Source: an uncultured Microbulbifer sp. (GTDB lineage Bacteria > Pseudomonadota > Gammaproteobacteria > Pseudomonadales > Cellvibrionaceae). From it: a stretch of DNA of 64,000 nucleotides. The notes below the pieces were generated by a model. That model worked only from the letters and a program-made list of their open reading frames with translations. It was not told the origin of the DNA and did no database searches. The stretch spans positions 35,938 through 99,937 of the forward strand of contig NZ_CANLDD010000010.1 in NCBI RefSeq assembly GCF_947489355.1, in the 5' to 3' direction. The position numbers and the translations under genes are program-made. Shown one piece after another: positions 1 through 8,482 of this stretch (position 1 is the first letter of the stretch; each line of letters begins with the position of its first letter).

Positions 1-424
1 AGTCATGGGAGGAGATGATACCGTCAAACCAGCCGCCAATGCCGGTGATTTCGAGCTTGTGACTGAGACCCTGGCGGTGCGCGTTGGTGACCAGGAAGGT
101 GGGCTTGTGCAATTGCCGCAGGCATTGCAGAAAAGCTTCCGTATGGGGGCGCAGAGCGATGCGCTCCTCAATCTCGCGCAGAATGGCCAGAATGTCCAGT
201 TCCAGGGTCTTGGCCCAGAAATCCAGGCAGTACCACTCCAGGGTGCCGCGGCGCGCGTCGATTTCCCGCTGCAGTTGGCCCCTGGCATGCTGTAGATCCA
301 GGCCGTGCACCTGGGCATAGCGTTTGGGCAGGTGGTCGAACCAGAAGTGGTTGTCGTAGTGCAGGTCCAGCAGGGTGCCGTCCATATCCAGCAATACGGT
401 ATCGATACTTCGCCAGTCGAGCAT
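1..424 (-). CDS. yrfG: GMP/IMP nucleotidase-like HAD hydrolase, N-terminal part
   Basis: Read on the minus strand from the ATG at 424, the frame stays open to the window edge (141 codons seen), so the C-terminal part is missing. The HAD motif I DMDGTLLDL lies at about residues 14-22, with the two aspartates that serve as nucleophile and acid/base. Motif II is FLVTNAH near residue 117. The sequence between them, with its HFWFDHLPKRYA stretch, fits the YrfG family, which dephosphorylates GMP and IMP in the cytosol. The family is usually about 220 residues. The yrfG assignment comes from family resemblance and is less certain than the HAD call. Confidence 0.75.
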   Translation of the reverse strand, partial: MLDWRSIDTVLLDMDGTLLDLHYDNHFWFDHLPKRYAQVHGLDLQHARGQLQREIDARRGTLEWYCLDFWAKTLELDILAILREIEERIALRPHTEAFLQCLRQLHKPTFLVTNAHRQGLSHKLEITGIGGWFDGIISSHD

Positions 425-506
425 GGAACCTATCTATTGATCAGTGGTGGGTATGGGAAGCCAAAGTGTCGTTGTCCTCCCGGGCCCGCTCCTGTAAAGG
501 GGTACA

Positions 507-1178
507 TTATGCCTGGGTGCGGCGGATGCCGTACAGGATGAAAAATTGCGCGCTGTAATAGGTGAGCATAATCGCCGTATCGGCAAACGGAATGGGGGCA
601 ATAAACTTGTTCAGGGCGATCAGGGTATCGGACACCATAAAGGTCACGGCTCCGCCAAAAAGCAAGGCGGAATCCCCGCGGTTTGCGGCGGCCGCCAGCG
701 CCATGACTACGATGGCCAATAGATAAAACAGCACTGCCGGTGCCAATTCCGCACTTGCGGGTAGGATTAAGCGTGCCAACAGCAGTGCGGCGATCAATAC
801 AGGGGCTGCGCGCAGCAGACTGCGCCGGTTGCGAAAGTCGGCGCGGCGTAGGAAATTGCCAGCGTAAATCAGCTGGGCGAGCAAAAAGGCACCGAGCCCA
901 GCAATAAACTGGTTGGGAAAATCCATCTCCAGCAGTACATCACCGAGTGCCGAGAACGCCAGTGCCGCCAGGGTCAGGGCGCGGGTAAGCCCCCCCAGTT
1001 GGCGCAGGGCGATGGCGCCCAGAATGGCAATGGGTAGGGCTTTGAGTGAGGCCATCCACAGTCCCTTGATACCAAGGCCCTCCAGCAACATAAACAGTGC
1101 GGCAGCGCAGATGAAAGCGACGGGCAAAAAGTGCTGCGGTTGCGCCGCAGGATTGGCAGGGAGAACTTTGGATGGCAT
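507..1178 (-). CDS. YhhN/TMEM86 family membrane protein (lysoplasmalogenase-like)
   Basis: This is a 223-residue hydrophobic protein with about eight predicted membrane segments. The LKALPIAILG stretch after the second segment resembles the KPL/KPLP signature of the YhhN family. Eukaryotic TMEM86 members and some bacterial ones hydrolyse the vinyl-ether bond of lysoplasmalogens; the substrate of this member is unknown. I chose the ATG at 1178 because AGGG sits 8 bases upstream. An in-frame ATG at 1211 would add 11 residues but has no evident ribosome binding site. It lies on the same strand as the neighbouring nucleotidase, 82 bases upstream of it. Confidence 0.7.
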   Translation of the reverse strand: MPSKVLPANPAAQPQHFLPVAFICAAALFMLLEGLGIKGLWMASLKALPIAILGAIALRQLGGLTRALTLAALAFSALGDVLLEMDFPNQFIAGLGAFLLAQLIYAGNFLRRADFRNRRSLLRAAPVLIAALLLARLILPASAELAPAVLFYLLAIVVMALAAAANRGDSALLFGGAVTFMVSDTLIALNKFIAPIPFADTAIMLTYYSAQFFILYGIRRTQA

Positions 1179-1373
1179 GGCGATACCCTGGTTGTGATTG
1201 TTATTTCGCATTTGTGCTGTTGCTCGGTACCTTGGCCCGCAGTGCAGTCAGGTTTGAATTCTGGCCCGCGTGCTCGGGTAAATTACCCACCTGGGTTACT
1301 ATTCACCAACAGGAATCCATTGTCCAGGCAGGCCGCTTGTCTGCCGCAACACGATTGACGGAGCACTTTATCG

Positions 1374-2291
1374 ATGAAGGCAGCCAATATTCTCGAAACC
1401 ATCGGCAATACCCCGCATGTAAGAATCAACCATCTGTTCCGCCCCGATATCGAGGTGTGGATGAAAGTGGAGCGTTTTAATCCGGGCAGTAGTATCAAGG
1501 ACCGGATTGCCCTCGCCATGATCGAGGATGCGGAGCGTCGCGGTGCTCTACGCCCCGGAGGCATTATTATTGAGCCGACCTCCGGCAACACCGGCATCGG
1601 CCTGGCGATGGTGGCGGCGGTAAAGGGCTACCGCCTGATTCTCACCATGCCGGAGTCCATGTCCCAGGAGCGTCGCCAAGTGATGAAGGCGATGGGTGCG
1701 GAGCTGGTGCTCACACCCAAGGAGCGGGGCATGGGTGGCGCCATTGAGCAGGCCGAAGCACTTAAAGCGCAGTACGACAACAGCTGGATGCCCCAGCAGT
1801 TTTGTAACCGCGCCAATGCCCAGGTGCACCGGGAAACCACCGCCAAGGAAATTCTGGCGGATTTTCCCGAAGGGCTCGACTATCTGATCACCGGTGTCGG
1901 CACCGGTGGGCATATTACCGGCTGTGGTGAAGTGCTGAAGATGGCCTTTCCCAAGCTGCAGGTTTATGCGGTGGAGCCGGAAAAATCCCCGGTGATCAGT
2001 GGGGGTGAAAAAGGGCTGCATCGCTTGCAGGGGATTGGTGCCGGCTTTATTCCGGAAGTACTCAACACCGAAGTCCTCGACGGTACCATTCTGGTGAGTG
2101 AAGAGGACAGCTTCGAACTCACGCGCCAGTGTGCAACCAAGGAGGGCATTTTCGTGGGTATATCCTCCGGCGCCAGCCTGGCCGCGCTGAAACAGCGCGA
2201 AGGGGCGTTTGCCCCCGGCAGCCGCGTACTGGTGTTCAGTTACGATAGCGGCGAGCGCTACCTGTCCGTTAAAGATCTTTTCTCTGCCTGA
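1374..2291 (+). CDS. cysK: Cysteine synthase (O-acetylserine sulfhydrylase), PLP-dependent
   Basis: The 305-residue enzyme makes cysteine from O-acetylserine and sulfide in the cytosol. The PLP-binding lysine is K42 in NPGSSIKDR, the substrate loop is PTSGNTG near residue 66, and the phosphate-cupping glycines are in GVGTGG near residue 177. QGIGAGFIP and GISSGA toward the C-terminus are CysK-like. The MSQERR stretch is more like CysM, so whether it is the A or B isozyme is open. GGAG sits about 11 bases before the ATG. The cysQ gene begins 37 bases downstream, which places two sulfur-assimilation genes together. Confidence 0.85.
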   Translation: MKAANILETIGNTPHVRINHLFRPDIEVWMKVERFNPGSSIKDRIALAMIEDAERRGALRPGGIIIEPTSGNTGIGLAMVAAVKGYRLILTMPESMSQERRQVMKAMGAELVLTPKERGMGGAIEQAEALKAQYDNSWMPQQFCNRANAQVHRETTAKEILADFPEGLDYLITGVGTGGHITGCGEVLKMAFPKLQVYAVEPEKSPVISGGEKGLHRLQGIGAGFIPEVLNTEVLDGTILVSEEDSFELTRQCATKEGIFVGISSGASLAALKQREGAFAPGSRVLVFSYDSGERYLSVKDLFSA

Positions 2292-2295
2292 GACC

Positions 2296-2301
2296 TATAA
2301 T
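2296..2301 (+). promoter_or_regulatory. Possible -10 element upstream of cysQ
   Basis: TATAAT followed by a GC-rich stretch (AGCGCGC) lies 27 bases before the cysQ start, in the 37-base gap after cysK. I see no convincing -35 hexamer at the right spacing, so this is a weak call. It would give cysQ its own transcript in addition to read-through from cysK. Confidence 0.3.
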
Positions 2302-2328
2302 AGCGCGCACTCAGAGTAAGGAGCTTGA

Positions 2329-3168
2329 ATGGACAAGACAGTATTGGAACAGGTGATTGCTATATGCACAGACGCGGGTGCGGCAATCCTGGATATCTAC
2401 CACAGCAGTGCCGAGCTGCAAGTGGACATCAAGCCGGATGATTCACCGGTAACGGCGGCAGACCTGGCCGCACACAAGATCCTGGCCCCGGCCCTGGCCC
2501 AGATCATCGAAGGTGTGCCGGTACTGTCGGAGGAACAGGCAATCCCCCCATTTGCAGAGCGCAGCCAGTGGCATCGCTATTGGATCGTCGACCCCCTCGA
2601 CGGTACCAAGGAGTTTATTCGCCGCACCGGAGAATTTACCGTGAATGTGGCGCTCATTGAAAATGGCAAGCCGGTACTGGGTGTGGTCCATGTGCCGGTT
2701 CTGGGCATTACCTATGCCGGTTGCAGGAACATTGGCGCCTTTAAGCGCGCGGCGTCCGGCGATGTGGCAATCCATGTGCGCCCACTCAAGCCTCGCCTGG
2801 AGGCAGGCGATGCCGTGGCGCTGGTGGCCAGCCGCAGTCATGGCGCCGGTATTGTGGGTCAGCTGGTGGAGCGTATCGAGTCCAGGCTGGGCACTGTCGA
2901 GTGTAAGAATATGGGCAGCTCACTGAAACTGTGTCTGGTGGCGGAAGGTGCCGCGGACCTCTACCCGCGTTTGGCGCCCACCTGCGAGTGGGATACCGCT
3001 GCGGCCCAGGCGGTGGTCGAGGCCGCCGGTGGCGTTGTGGTCGACGACCAGTTTCGACTGCTGCGCTACAACCGCAAGGACTCTCTGCTCAACCCGTTTT
3101 TCTTTGTGATCGGCGATACCTCTTTCGATTGGCGGGATTTACTCGTAACCAAACCCCCGGTGAATTAA
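2329..3168 (+). CDS. cysQ: 3'(2'),5'-bisphosphate nucleotidase CysQ
   Basis: This 279-residue member of the inositol-monophosphatase superfamily removes the 3'-phosphate of PAP, a by-product of sulfate activation. Metal-binding motifs are visible: SEEQ near residue 68 (E69/E70) and DPLDGTKEF near residue 88, with a second signature, CEWDTAAAQAV, near residue 223. AAGGAG lies 8 bases before the ATG. The length is slightly longer than E. coli CysQ. Its position next to cysK supports a role in cysteine and sulfate metabolism. Confidence 0.88.
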   Translation: MDKTVLEQVIAICTDAGAAILDIYHSSAELQVDIKPDDSPVTAADLAAHKILAPALAQIIEGVPVLSEEQAIPPFAERSQWHRYWIVDPLDGTKEFIRRTGEFTVNVALIENGKPVLGVVHVPVLGITYAGCRNIGAFKRAASGDVAIHVRPLKPRLEAGDAVALVASRSHGAGIVGQLVERIESRLGTVECKNMGSSLKLCLVAEGAADLYPRLAPTCEWDTAAAQAVVEAAGGVVVDDQFRLLRYNRKDSLLNPFFFVIGDTSFDWRDLLVTKPPVN

Positions 3169-3744
3169 GTTTGTCCAGCCCCGTCCGTTGGTGGCGGGGT
3201 GCACACCGCTGAATCCATTCGCGCCTGCAGAAACCGAAAAAATTGTCTGCTTTTTTTGCAAACCCTGGCGATGCCAAAACCCGTGAAACCCCTGACCTGC
3301 CCTGATCGCTGGAGCAGGGCGGTACCCACGCGCGTGCGCCGGTGATCCAAGACGCAAGATGAAGAAAATGCAACTACAAGGTAGGCGTGTGGGATTGCTG
3401 CACCTTGCTCTGCCGGGAGCATGCGGTGGTGATTACCGCCATTTATAGCTGGAAAATTTCGGGAAACCAAGCTTACCAACCGTGTGGCTATTGCTTTACC
3501 AGAATGTGTGTGATGAGCCATGACCGCCCGAGGTTTTTAAGTGTATTTGTAGACACTGTGCGCGGGGACATTTTCTATCGGGGATCTGTGCAGCCAATTA
3601 ACCGGTGAATGTCGCCGGATACTTGACAGCACTCGATGGAAGTGCGATTGCTGCGGCGAACCTGTTGATTTTCTTACCAGATTTTGTTCCCGCAATTGAA
3701 AGCCGTCTACGCTTTGGAAAGTGAATACACAAGGGTATTTTCCA
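3169..3744 (+). other. Intergenic region without a recognisable gene
   Basis: There are 576 bases between cysQ and the HicB-like gene. The open frames here on both strands have no family resemblance and overlap one another. A short GC-rich inverted repeat (CCCCG...CGGGG) lies just after cysQ at about 3179-3199 and might end transcription. I checked the run near 3260-3330 for a cyclic-di-GMP riboswitch because of GCAAACC, but the second conserved block is absent. Confidence 0.5.
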
Positions 3745-4002
3745 ATGCGCTATGCGGTCGTGCTCCACAATATTAAACAAGCCGGCTTTGGTGCCATAGC
3801 ACCGGACCTGCCACATTGTCACTGCCATGCTGAAACGCTGGATGACACCCTGCAAAAAATGGCGGAAACCATGTTTCAGCGCCTGGAGGACCTGCGCCTG
3901 GCCGGGGAGCCAATGCCCAAACCACAGGCGGTAGATGCCCTGCGGGAAAACCCGGCATTTGCCGGTGGTATCTGGGCCATTATCGATGTGGCGAGTGCCT
4001 AG
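3745..4002 (+). CDS. HicB-like antitoxin-fold protein, orphan
   Basis: The 85-residue protein starts MRYAVVLHN, continues GAIAPDLPHC and has GEPMPKP near residue 55. That is the layout of the HicB N-terminal domain, a degraded RNase H-like fold used by type II antitoxins. HicB normally neutralises the HicA mRNA interferase encoded directly next to it. No HicA-like frame lies on either side here: upstream is empty and downstream is a membrane-protein gene. The ATG at 3745 has AAGGG 9 bases upstream; a GTG at 3721 is possible but has its GGAA directly abutting the codon. No DNA-binding C-terminal domain follows. Confidence 0.6.
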   Translation: MRYAVVLHNIKQAGFGAIAPDLPHCHCHAETLDDTLQKMAETMFQRLEDLRLAGEPMPKPQAVDALRENPAFAGGIWAIIDVASA

Positions 4003-4028
4003 GGCTTGTGGGTCAGTGGGCAATTGTG

Positions 4029-4652
4029 ATGAAGATAACTTTATATGCCCTGGTTCTGGTGCTGCCCGCCACTGTCAACGCCCTGGAGTGGAATAGTCCT
4101 TTCGAGGGAATACGCAACGGTGAGTACCGGGTTATTGCTACCCTCGGTCTGGGCAATGGGGAACAACAGATCAATAAAAATCGGGATTTTTTTGCTTACG
4201 CCAGTGTGGGTATTACCCCGGCAGTGGGTGTCTGGCAGGTGGAGTTGCGCGGTTCGCGCTTTGATGACAACCAGGTAAGGGTCAACCAGGTAGGACTGAA
4301 CTTCAAGGTGGATTTTACTCTGAATTGCTATGTACAGTGTCTCTACTGGATGGTGGGCTGGAACTATGCCGATATCGACCTCAACGATGTCCGCAAGCAC
4401 GGCTACTGGTACCACAGGAAGAAGGACTGGCATTTTCCCGTGGATAACTGGTATTACGATGGCCACTATATCCATCTGGTCAATACCAGTGGCAGTGACA
4501 ATTTCTGGAATTTGGGCATCGGTTACCGCTTTATGTGGACGCGGGATTTCGATACCTCTATTGAATACAACTATAACGATATCGGCTCCGTTCACCGGGT
4601 GGATTTGGGCCACCTGCGTACACTCACGGTCAACTTTTCCTACCGGTTCTAG
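4029..4652 (+). CDS. Small outer-membrane beta-barrel protein of unknown function
   Basis: The protein has 207 residues and begins with a signal peptide (MKITLYALVLVLPATVNA, cleavage likely after residue 18). The rest alternates polar and aromatic residues in many short strands and ends in YRF, the terminal aromatic expected of Bam-assembled barrels. I do not recognise the family. A start at 4008 is also open, but it would put a polar extension in front of the signal peptide. The gene follows the HicB-like gene by 26 bases and converges on the TonB receptor gene, with a strong hairpin between them. Confidence 0.6.
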   Translation: MKITLYALVLVLPATVNALEWNSPFEGIRNGEYRVIATLGLGNGEQQINKNRDFFAYASVGITPAVGVWQVELRGSRFDDNQVRVNQVGLNFKVDFTLNCYVQCLYWMVGWNYADIDLNDVRKHGYWYHRKKDWHFPVDNWYYDGHYIHLVNTSGSDNFWNLGIGYRFMWTRDFDTSIEYNYNDIGSVHRVDLGHLRTLTVNFSYRF

Positions 4653-4666
4653 GTGCGTTTGCAAAG

Positions 4667-4696
4667 GTGCCTGCCAGTGATTGCACTGGCAGGCAC
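4667..4696. terminator. Hairpin between convergent genes
   Basis: A perfect 13-bp inverted repeat (GTGCCTGCCAGTG / CACTGGCAGGCAC) with a 4-base loop lies between the stop codons of two convergent genes. Its place suggests a bidirectional terminator. It has no clear T-run on either strand, so intrinsic termination is not proven. Confidence 0.55.
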
Positions 4697-4711
4697 GCGG
4701 GTTTACGGGGC

Positions 4712-6883
4712 CTAAAGGCGGTAAATGCCTTTGAGCCAGAGTGTGCGACCGGGTTCATTGACCCGGGTCAACTGTGGAAAGTTTGGAATTCTCGCGCCGG
4801 CGCGACTGACATGCTCAGCGTAGGTTTCATCCAGCAGGTTGTCGATGCCGGTGGTAATCAGCAGATTGGTGCTGGGTCGCCACCCGGCGTTTATCGACAT
4901 CACATGGGCAGAATCGGTTGGTCCAAAATCCTGGCCGATAATACTGCCTTTGCCGATATCCACGCGATCCTGGCTGGTGACGGCCCGCCACAGAAAACCT
5001 GCGGACCATTGGGGTAGCTCGAAGTAGAGGCCCAGGCGCGCCTCCAGGGGAGGCAGTTGAGCCAGGGCGGTGTCGTCGGTGTCGTTGGCCCCGCGCACCG
5101 ATGTGAGGGTGAATGTGGTGCGCCAGCTGTTCGCCAGTTGATAGCCGGCATCCAGCTCCAGTCCCCAGGAACGCGCCTGGATATTGCGCACCACCAGGGT
5201 GCTGCGGGTGTCTATGGCTACCCCCACAGGTGCTGGCCCGTGCATGGATGGCATGGGGTCCCTATCGACCGTGACCGCAGGCTTTTGGTAACCGGTCTGG
5301 ATCATCAGGTAGTCGCGGATATCGTTGGCAAAAAAGGAGAGACTGGCGGAGGATTTTTCGCCGCGATAGAGAAAGCCGAAATCCAACTGGGTGGTTTTTT
5401 CCGCGCCTATATCCAGGGCACTGAAGGAGTCTTCGGCTTCATGTGTAAAGATCTCCCAGTAATCCGGCGAGCGCTCGCTGTAGCCCAATCCTGCAAACAC
5501 GGTGGCCGATGTTGCGGGAGCGCTTTGCAGCGCGCGCTCGTAGCGCAGGAAGCCACTGTGCAGCAGTTCCGTGCGGGTGACACCCGCGGTGGGATTGCTT
5601 ACCGAGGACATCATGGACAGCGAAATCGCCTTGCGCAGGTCGCGCACTTTCCAATCGTCCAGCCTGGCGCCGGCGATCCAGCGTTGGTCGGGGGACAATT
5701 GCCAGCTGGCTTCAGAAAAAACCCCCACTTGTGAGAACTCCGCATCGGCTTCCCTGTGCAACTGGCGGTAGTCCACCTTATTCTGATCCATGCTCATGCG
5801 GCTGGTGTGGCGGTTTTGGCGGGTGTCCAGGCCGGCCGTCAGTTCCACCGTGTTCAGGGGCGTGAACAGCAGGCTCAGTTTTGCGCCGGTGGATTCATTG
5901 TCCAGGTTCATGGCGATTGGCCTACCGGGCATAGCGGAAAGTACACGCAGGCTGTAGTTGTCCATAAGGTGGTCGATGTAAGTGAAGTAGCCCTGCACCT
6001 CGATGGTATTGAGCAAATCGCCGATACCGCTGCGGACATAGTTTGCCCTGTAGCTCTCCCGTGCAAATTGAGTACCGTCGAGCCCGCGATCGGCAAAAGC
6101 GGTCTCGCCATCGCTGAAAGTGCTGCCCAATTCCAGGCGGGTATCGTTATCCGGTGTCCAGGCCAGGCTGACCTTACCGTTCCAGCGCGTGTAATGGGAG
6201 TGGACACGATTGCCATCGCCGTCTTCATAATCGTTTGCTGAAGCGGTGGCTGCCGAGCTGCGCAGGGAAAATACGGGCGATTTATAAGCGATATCGAACA
6301 GGCCGTCACTGCGTTCGGCGCTGCCACCGAGCAGGCTCACGTGCATATCCCAGGCACTCTCGGCGGGGCGTTCCTGCAGTTGTTTGAACAACACCACACC
6401 CGTGGAATTGCCCGGTCCGTGCAGTACGGTCTGGGGACCCTTGATCACCTCGATCTCATCCAGGCTCTCGGGAAATAGATAGGCCGTGGGCGGGTCCATA
6501 CGGCCGGAACCGCTGCCCACGATGGACTCGCCGTCCAGCAACAGCCCCAGGCGCGAACCGCCCATACCGCGCAACAGCGGATCGCCGCTGGTGCCGCCTT
6601 TGCGCACCACTGAAAATCCGGGGATGGTTTTCAAATAGTCAGCGCCATCGTTGGCGGGCAGCGGCTGGCGCGGCAGTTTGGGATCGGTGATCAGGTTGAG
6701 GGGCAGTTCGGTCCTGACACCTGTGACTACCATCTCCTCCATTTCATCCGCGTTGGCGAGGAGGCTGGTGGGGCAGGACCAGCCGGCAAGGAGGATGAGG
6801 CTGAGGGGAATCTGCAGGCGGGTTTTACCGTTCAGTGTATTGGCAGTTACTTTTTGGGTGATGTCTTTAGTCGATCTTGGCAT
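4712..6883 (-). CDS. oprC: TonB-dependent copper receptor of the OprC/NosA type
   Basis: This 723-residue outer-membrane receptor has an N-terminal export signal, a plug domain and a C-terminal barrel ending GIYRL. The plug begins near residue 50 with MVVTG. The stretch PRQPLPANDGADYLKTIPGF (71-90) and the plug motif VIKGPQTVLHGPG (147-159) match the OprC copper-receptor family. OprC binds copper through a CxxxM plus HxM site. Here M129 and H305-L-M307 are kept, but the cysteine position is G125. Upstream on the same strand is a His-rich DUF2946-like gene often seen with copper genes. Copper is the likely cargo, by family; the missing cysteine leaves this open. Confidence 0.82.
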   Translation of the reverse strand: MPRSTKDITQKVTANTLNGKTRLQIPLSLILLAGWSCPTSLLANADEMEEMVVTGVRTELPLNLITDPKLPRQPLPANDGADYLKTIPGFSVVRKGGTSGDPLLRGMGGSRLGLLLDGESIVGSGSGRMDPPTAYLFPESLDEIEVIKGPQTVLHGPGNSTGVVLFKQLQERPAESAWDMHVSLLGGSAERSDGLFDIAYKSPVFSLRSSAATASANDYEDGDGNRVHSHYTRWNGKVSLAWTPDNDTRLELGSTFSDGETAFADRGLDGTQFARESYRANYVRSGIGDLLNTIEVQGYFTYIDHLMDNYSLRVLSAMPGRPIAMNLDNESTGAKLSLLFTPLNTVELTAGLDTRQNRHTSRMSMDQNKVDYRQLHREADAEFSQVGVFSEASWQLSPDQRWIAGARLDDWKVRDLRKAISLSMMSSVSNPTAGVTRTELLHSGFLRYERALQSAPATSATVFAGLGYSERSPDYWEIFTHEAEDSFSALDIGAEKTTQLDFGFLYRGEKSSASLSFFANDIRDYLMIQTGYQKPAVTVDRDPMPSMHGPAPVGVAIDTRSTLVVRNIQARSWGLELDAGYQLANSWRTTFTLTSVRGANDTDDTALAQLPPLEARLGLYFELPQWSAGFLWRAVTSQDRVDIGKGSIIGQDFGPTDSAHVMSINAGWRPSTNLLITTGIDNLLDETYAEHVSRAGARIPNFPQLTRVNEPGRTLWLKGIYRL

Positions 6884-7121
6884 GTTGACTTATCCGTTTT
6901 GGGGCGGCGCTTTCGGGCGCAGCCATACGCGCGTCGCCAGTCAATCAATGGCGCGCCGAGGTTCCCGGTCGGGCTAAAGAGCCAGCCGGGGCTTGTGCCT
7001 GGGAGGCGCTGGCGCATGGGTACAAAGTACCTGCTGCTGGGATATGCAGCGGTACAGCGCTCGGCGGCTCGGGGAATCACTACAACAGTACGGGTGCAGC
7101 GCATTGTGGAAAAGAAAAGGC

Positions 7122-7544
7122 TCAGTGGGGTGGGGCGCGGATAAGGGGGCGGTCAAACAGGTTGGACAGCACAACCTTGACATTGGGGACTGTGGGAGGG
7201 GTTGAGACCCCGCTGGGTACGACATCCAACACTGTGGCCGGGGCGCTGGCAACCCCGGCAACGGCGGAATAAATACAGTGATTGTCGGCAAAGGAGTGGG
7301 CGGTCAGCGCATCGTGATCATGTCCGCTGTGGTGGTGTTCGCGCGCAGGGTTTGCCAACGTATTGAGTAGCAGGGCACTGCGGCTGTCACCGTGACAGAG
7401 ACCGTAAGGTGTCCCCGCGGCAAGGGCCGCAGGCATAAATCCCGTGGGTACCAGACCGCGAACGCTGAGAAAGACCCATAAAAGCAGCAGTGCCTGCCAC
7501 CGGGGAAGGTGCGCACCGCTTTGAATGGTGTGTCTGGGACGCAT
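7122..7544 (-). CDS. DUF2946-like His-rich small exported protein
   Basis: The protein has 140 residues and one N-terminal hydrophobic segment (about residues 16-45). This is followed by GLCHGDSRSALLL, a histidine cluster (EHHHSGHDHD, residues 69-78) and a later HC pair. That order matches DUF2946 proteins, which are often encoded next to copper receptors and copper-handling genes. The Cys/His content suggests metal binding in the periplasm, but this is inference. It is transcribed toward the receptor gene; the 238-base gap between them shows no recognisable riboswitch. Confidence 0.55.
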   Translation of the reverse strand: MRPRHTIQSGAHLPRWQALLLLWVFLSVRGLVPTGFMPAALAAGTPYGLCHGDSRSALLLNTLANPAREHHHSGHDHDALTAHSFADNHCIYSAVAGVASAPATVLDVVPSGVSTPPTVPNVKVVLSNLFDRPLIRAPPH

Positions 7545-7752
7545 AAATTACGCAGCTGTTTGGTGGGTGTCTATTTTTATTCCTCAACCCAAAGTGGCCA
7601 CAGGGTGCTGGCCGGCGGGGGAACAATGCCACTGTCACCGCCGGGTTTTATCCCTGCCCGTGCAGGCATTGTTGTCTCATTCATTGCCCTGCGCCTGTTT
7701 GGCTTTGGGGTGAATCGCACCATGCGCTGCGGAAATAGTGTAGCCGAAAAAT

Positions 7753-8370
7753 TTACTGGAAAAGCGATTTTATGCGGGCACTGATACCGTGGAAAAACTG
7801 GTGTTTGCTTTTCGCCCGGTCACCTGTGAGAAAGTTGATCTGGATCGATTGCCGCTTGCCCGTGAAACTGCGGTAGCCGTGCCAGCAATTATCGGTCACC
7901 TTAAAGGCGACCAGTGCGCCGGGGCCGGGCAGTAATTCATCGGCATAGTCTTCCATGTCATCACCGTTGCGCAGGATACGCAGCCGCCCTGTGGGTGACG
8001 GCCACGTCTCATTGAGATAGACCAGCACCGTGATCAGTTTGCTTTTGGAGTCGGTGTGGATGCGCCCATCCTTGGCCCGGGAATAACCGCGCAGGGTGGC
8101 CATCATCGGTTTGTCGGTGAGGTCCAGTTCAAATTTCTCCCCGAGAATTCGTCGCACCTCCGCGCTGTCGAACTGCTCCACAAAGCGGCGCAGTCGCGCG
8201 CTGATCTTTACATCTTCGATATTGAAGCTGCCGCCCTTGTGCAGTGCTGGAAAACTTCGGATCAGGGCGGAGGCTTCGTCCGGGGGCAGGGACTGTGCCA
8301 GATAAAAGTGCGGGAATGGGGCGGCTTTCACCTCGGCGGCATTTAGCCGGTCAATAGCGAGTTGGGACAT
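7753..8370 (-). CDS. 2OG-Fe(II) oxygenase superfamily protein
   Basis: The 205-residue protein carries the facial triad of a prolyl-4-hydroxylase-like dioxygenase: H105-T-D107 and H164 in CWHGY. R173 is a likely 2-oxoglutarate-binding residue, and GPGALVAF precedes the distal histidine. Related small oxygenases hydroxylate proteins or peptides, but the substrate here is unknown. The gene lies downstream of the DUF58/MoxR operon on the same strand after a 112-base gap, so co-transcription is possible but not shown. Confidence 0.75.
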   Translation of the reverse strand: MSQLAIDRLNAAEVKAAPFPHFYLAQSLPPDEASALIRSFPALHKGGSFNIEDVKISARLRRFVEQFDSAEVRRILGEKFELDLTDKPMMATLRGYSRAKDGRIHTDSKSKLITVLVYLNETWPSPTGRLRILRNGDDMEDYADELLPGPGALVAFKVTDNCWHGYRSFTGKRQSIQINFLTGDRAKSKHQFFHGISARIKSLFQ

Positions 8371-8482
8371 GGTCGGGTGACTCTTCCTGTACTGTGGGAC
8401 ACTTCTTTTATACCGTCTCTATTATCTCCGAGATGGTACAGATTGCATTAATTTGTGTCACCTTCCGACGAGAGCCGCCCCA

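Noticed and set aside
3250..3340. Possible cyclic-di-GMP riboswitch
   Set aside because: GCAAACC is present, but the second conserved block (GACGCAAAGCC-like) and the closing stem are not.
4041..4664. 207-codon minus-strand frame opposite the outer-membrane barrel gene
   Set aside because: Composition rich in Val/Ile/Pro from mirrored codons; the plus strand has a signal peptide and a proper barrel end.
6884..7121. Possible cobalamin or metal riboswitch before the TonB receptor
   Set aside because: No B12-box-like GCCACTG or other conserved core is seen; the gap remains unexplained.
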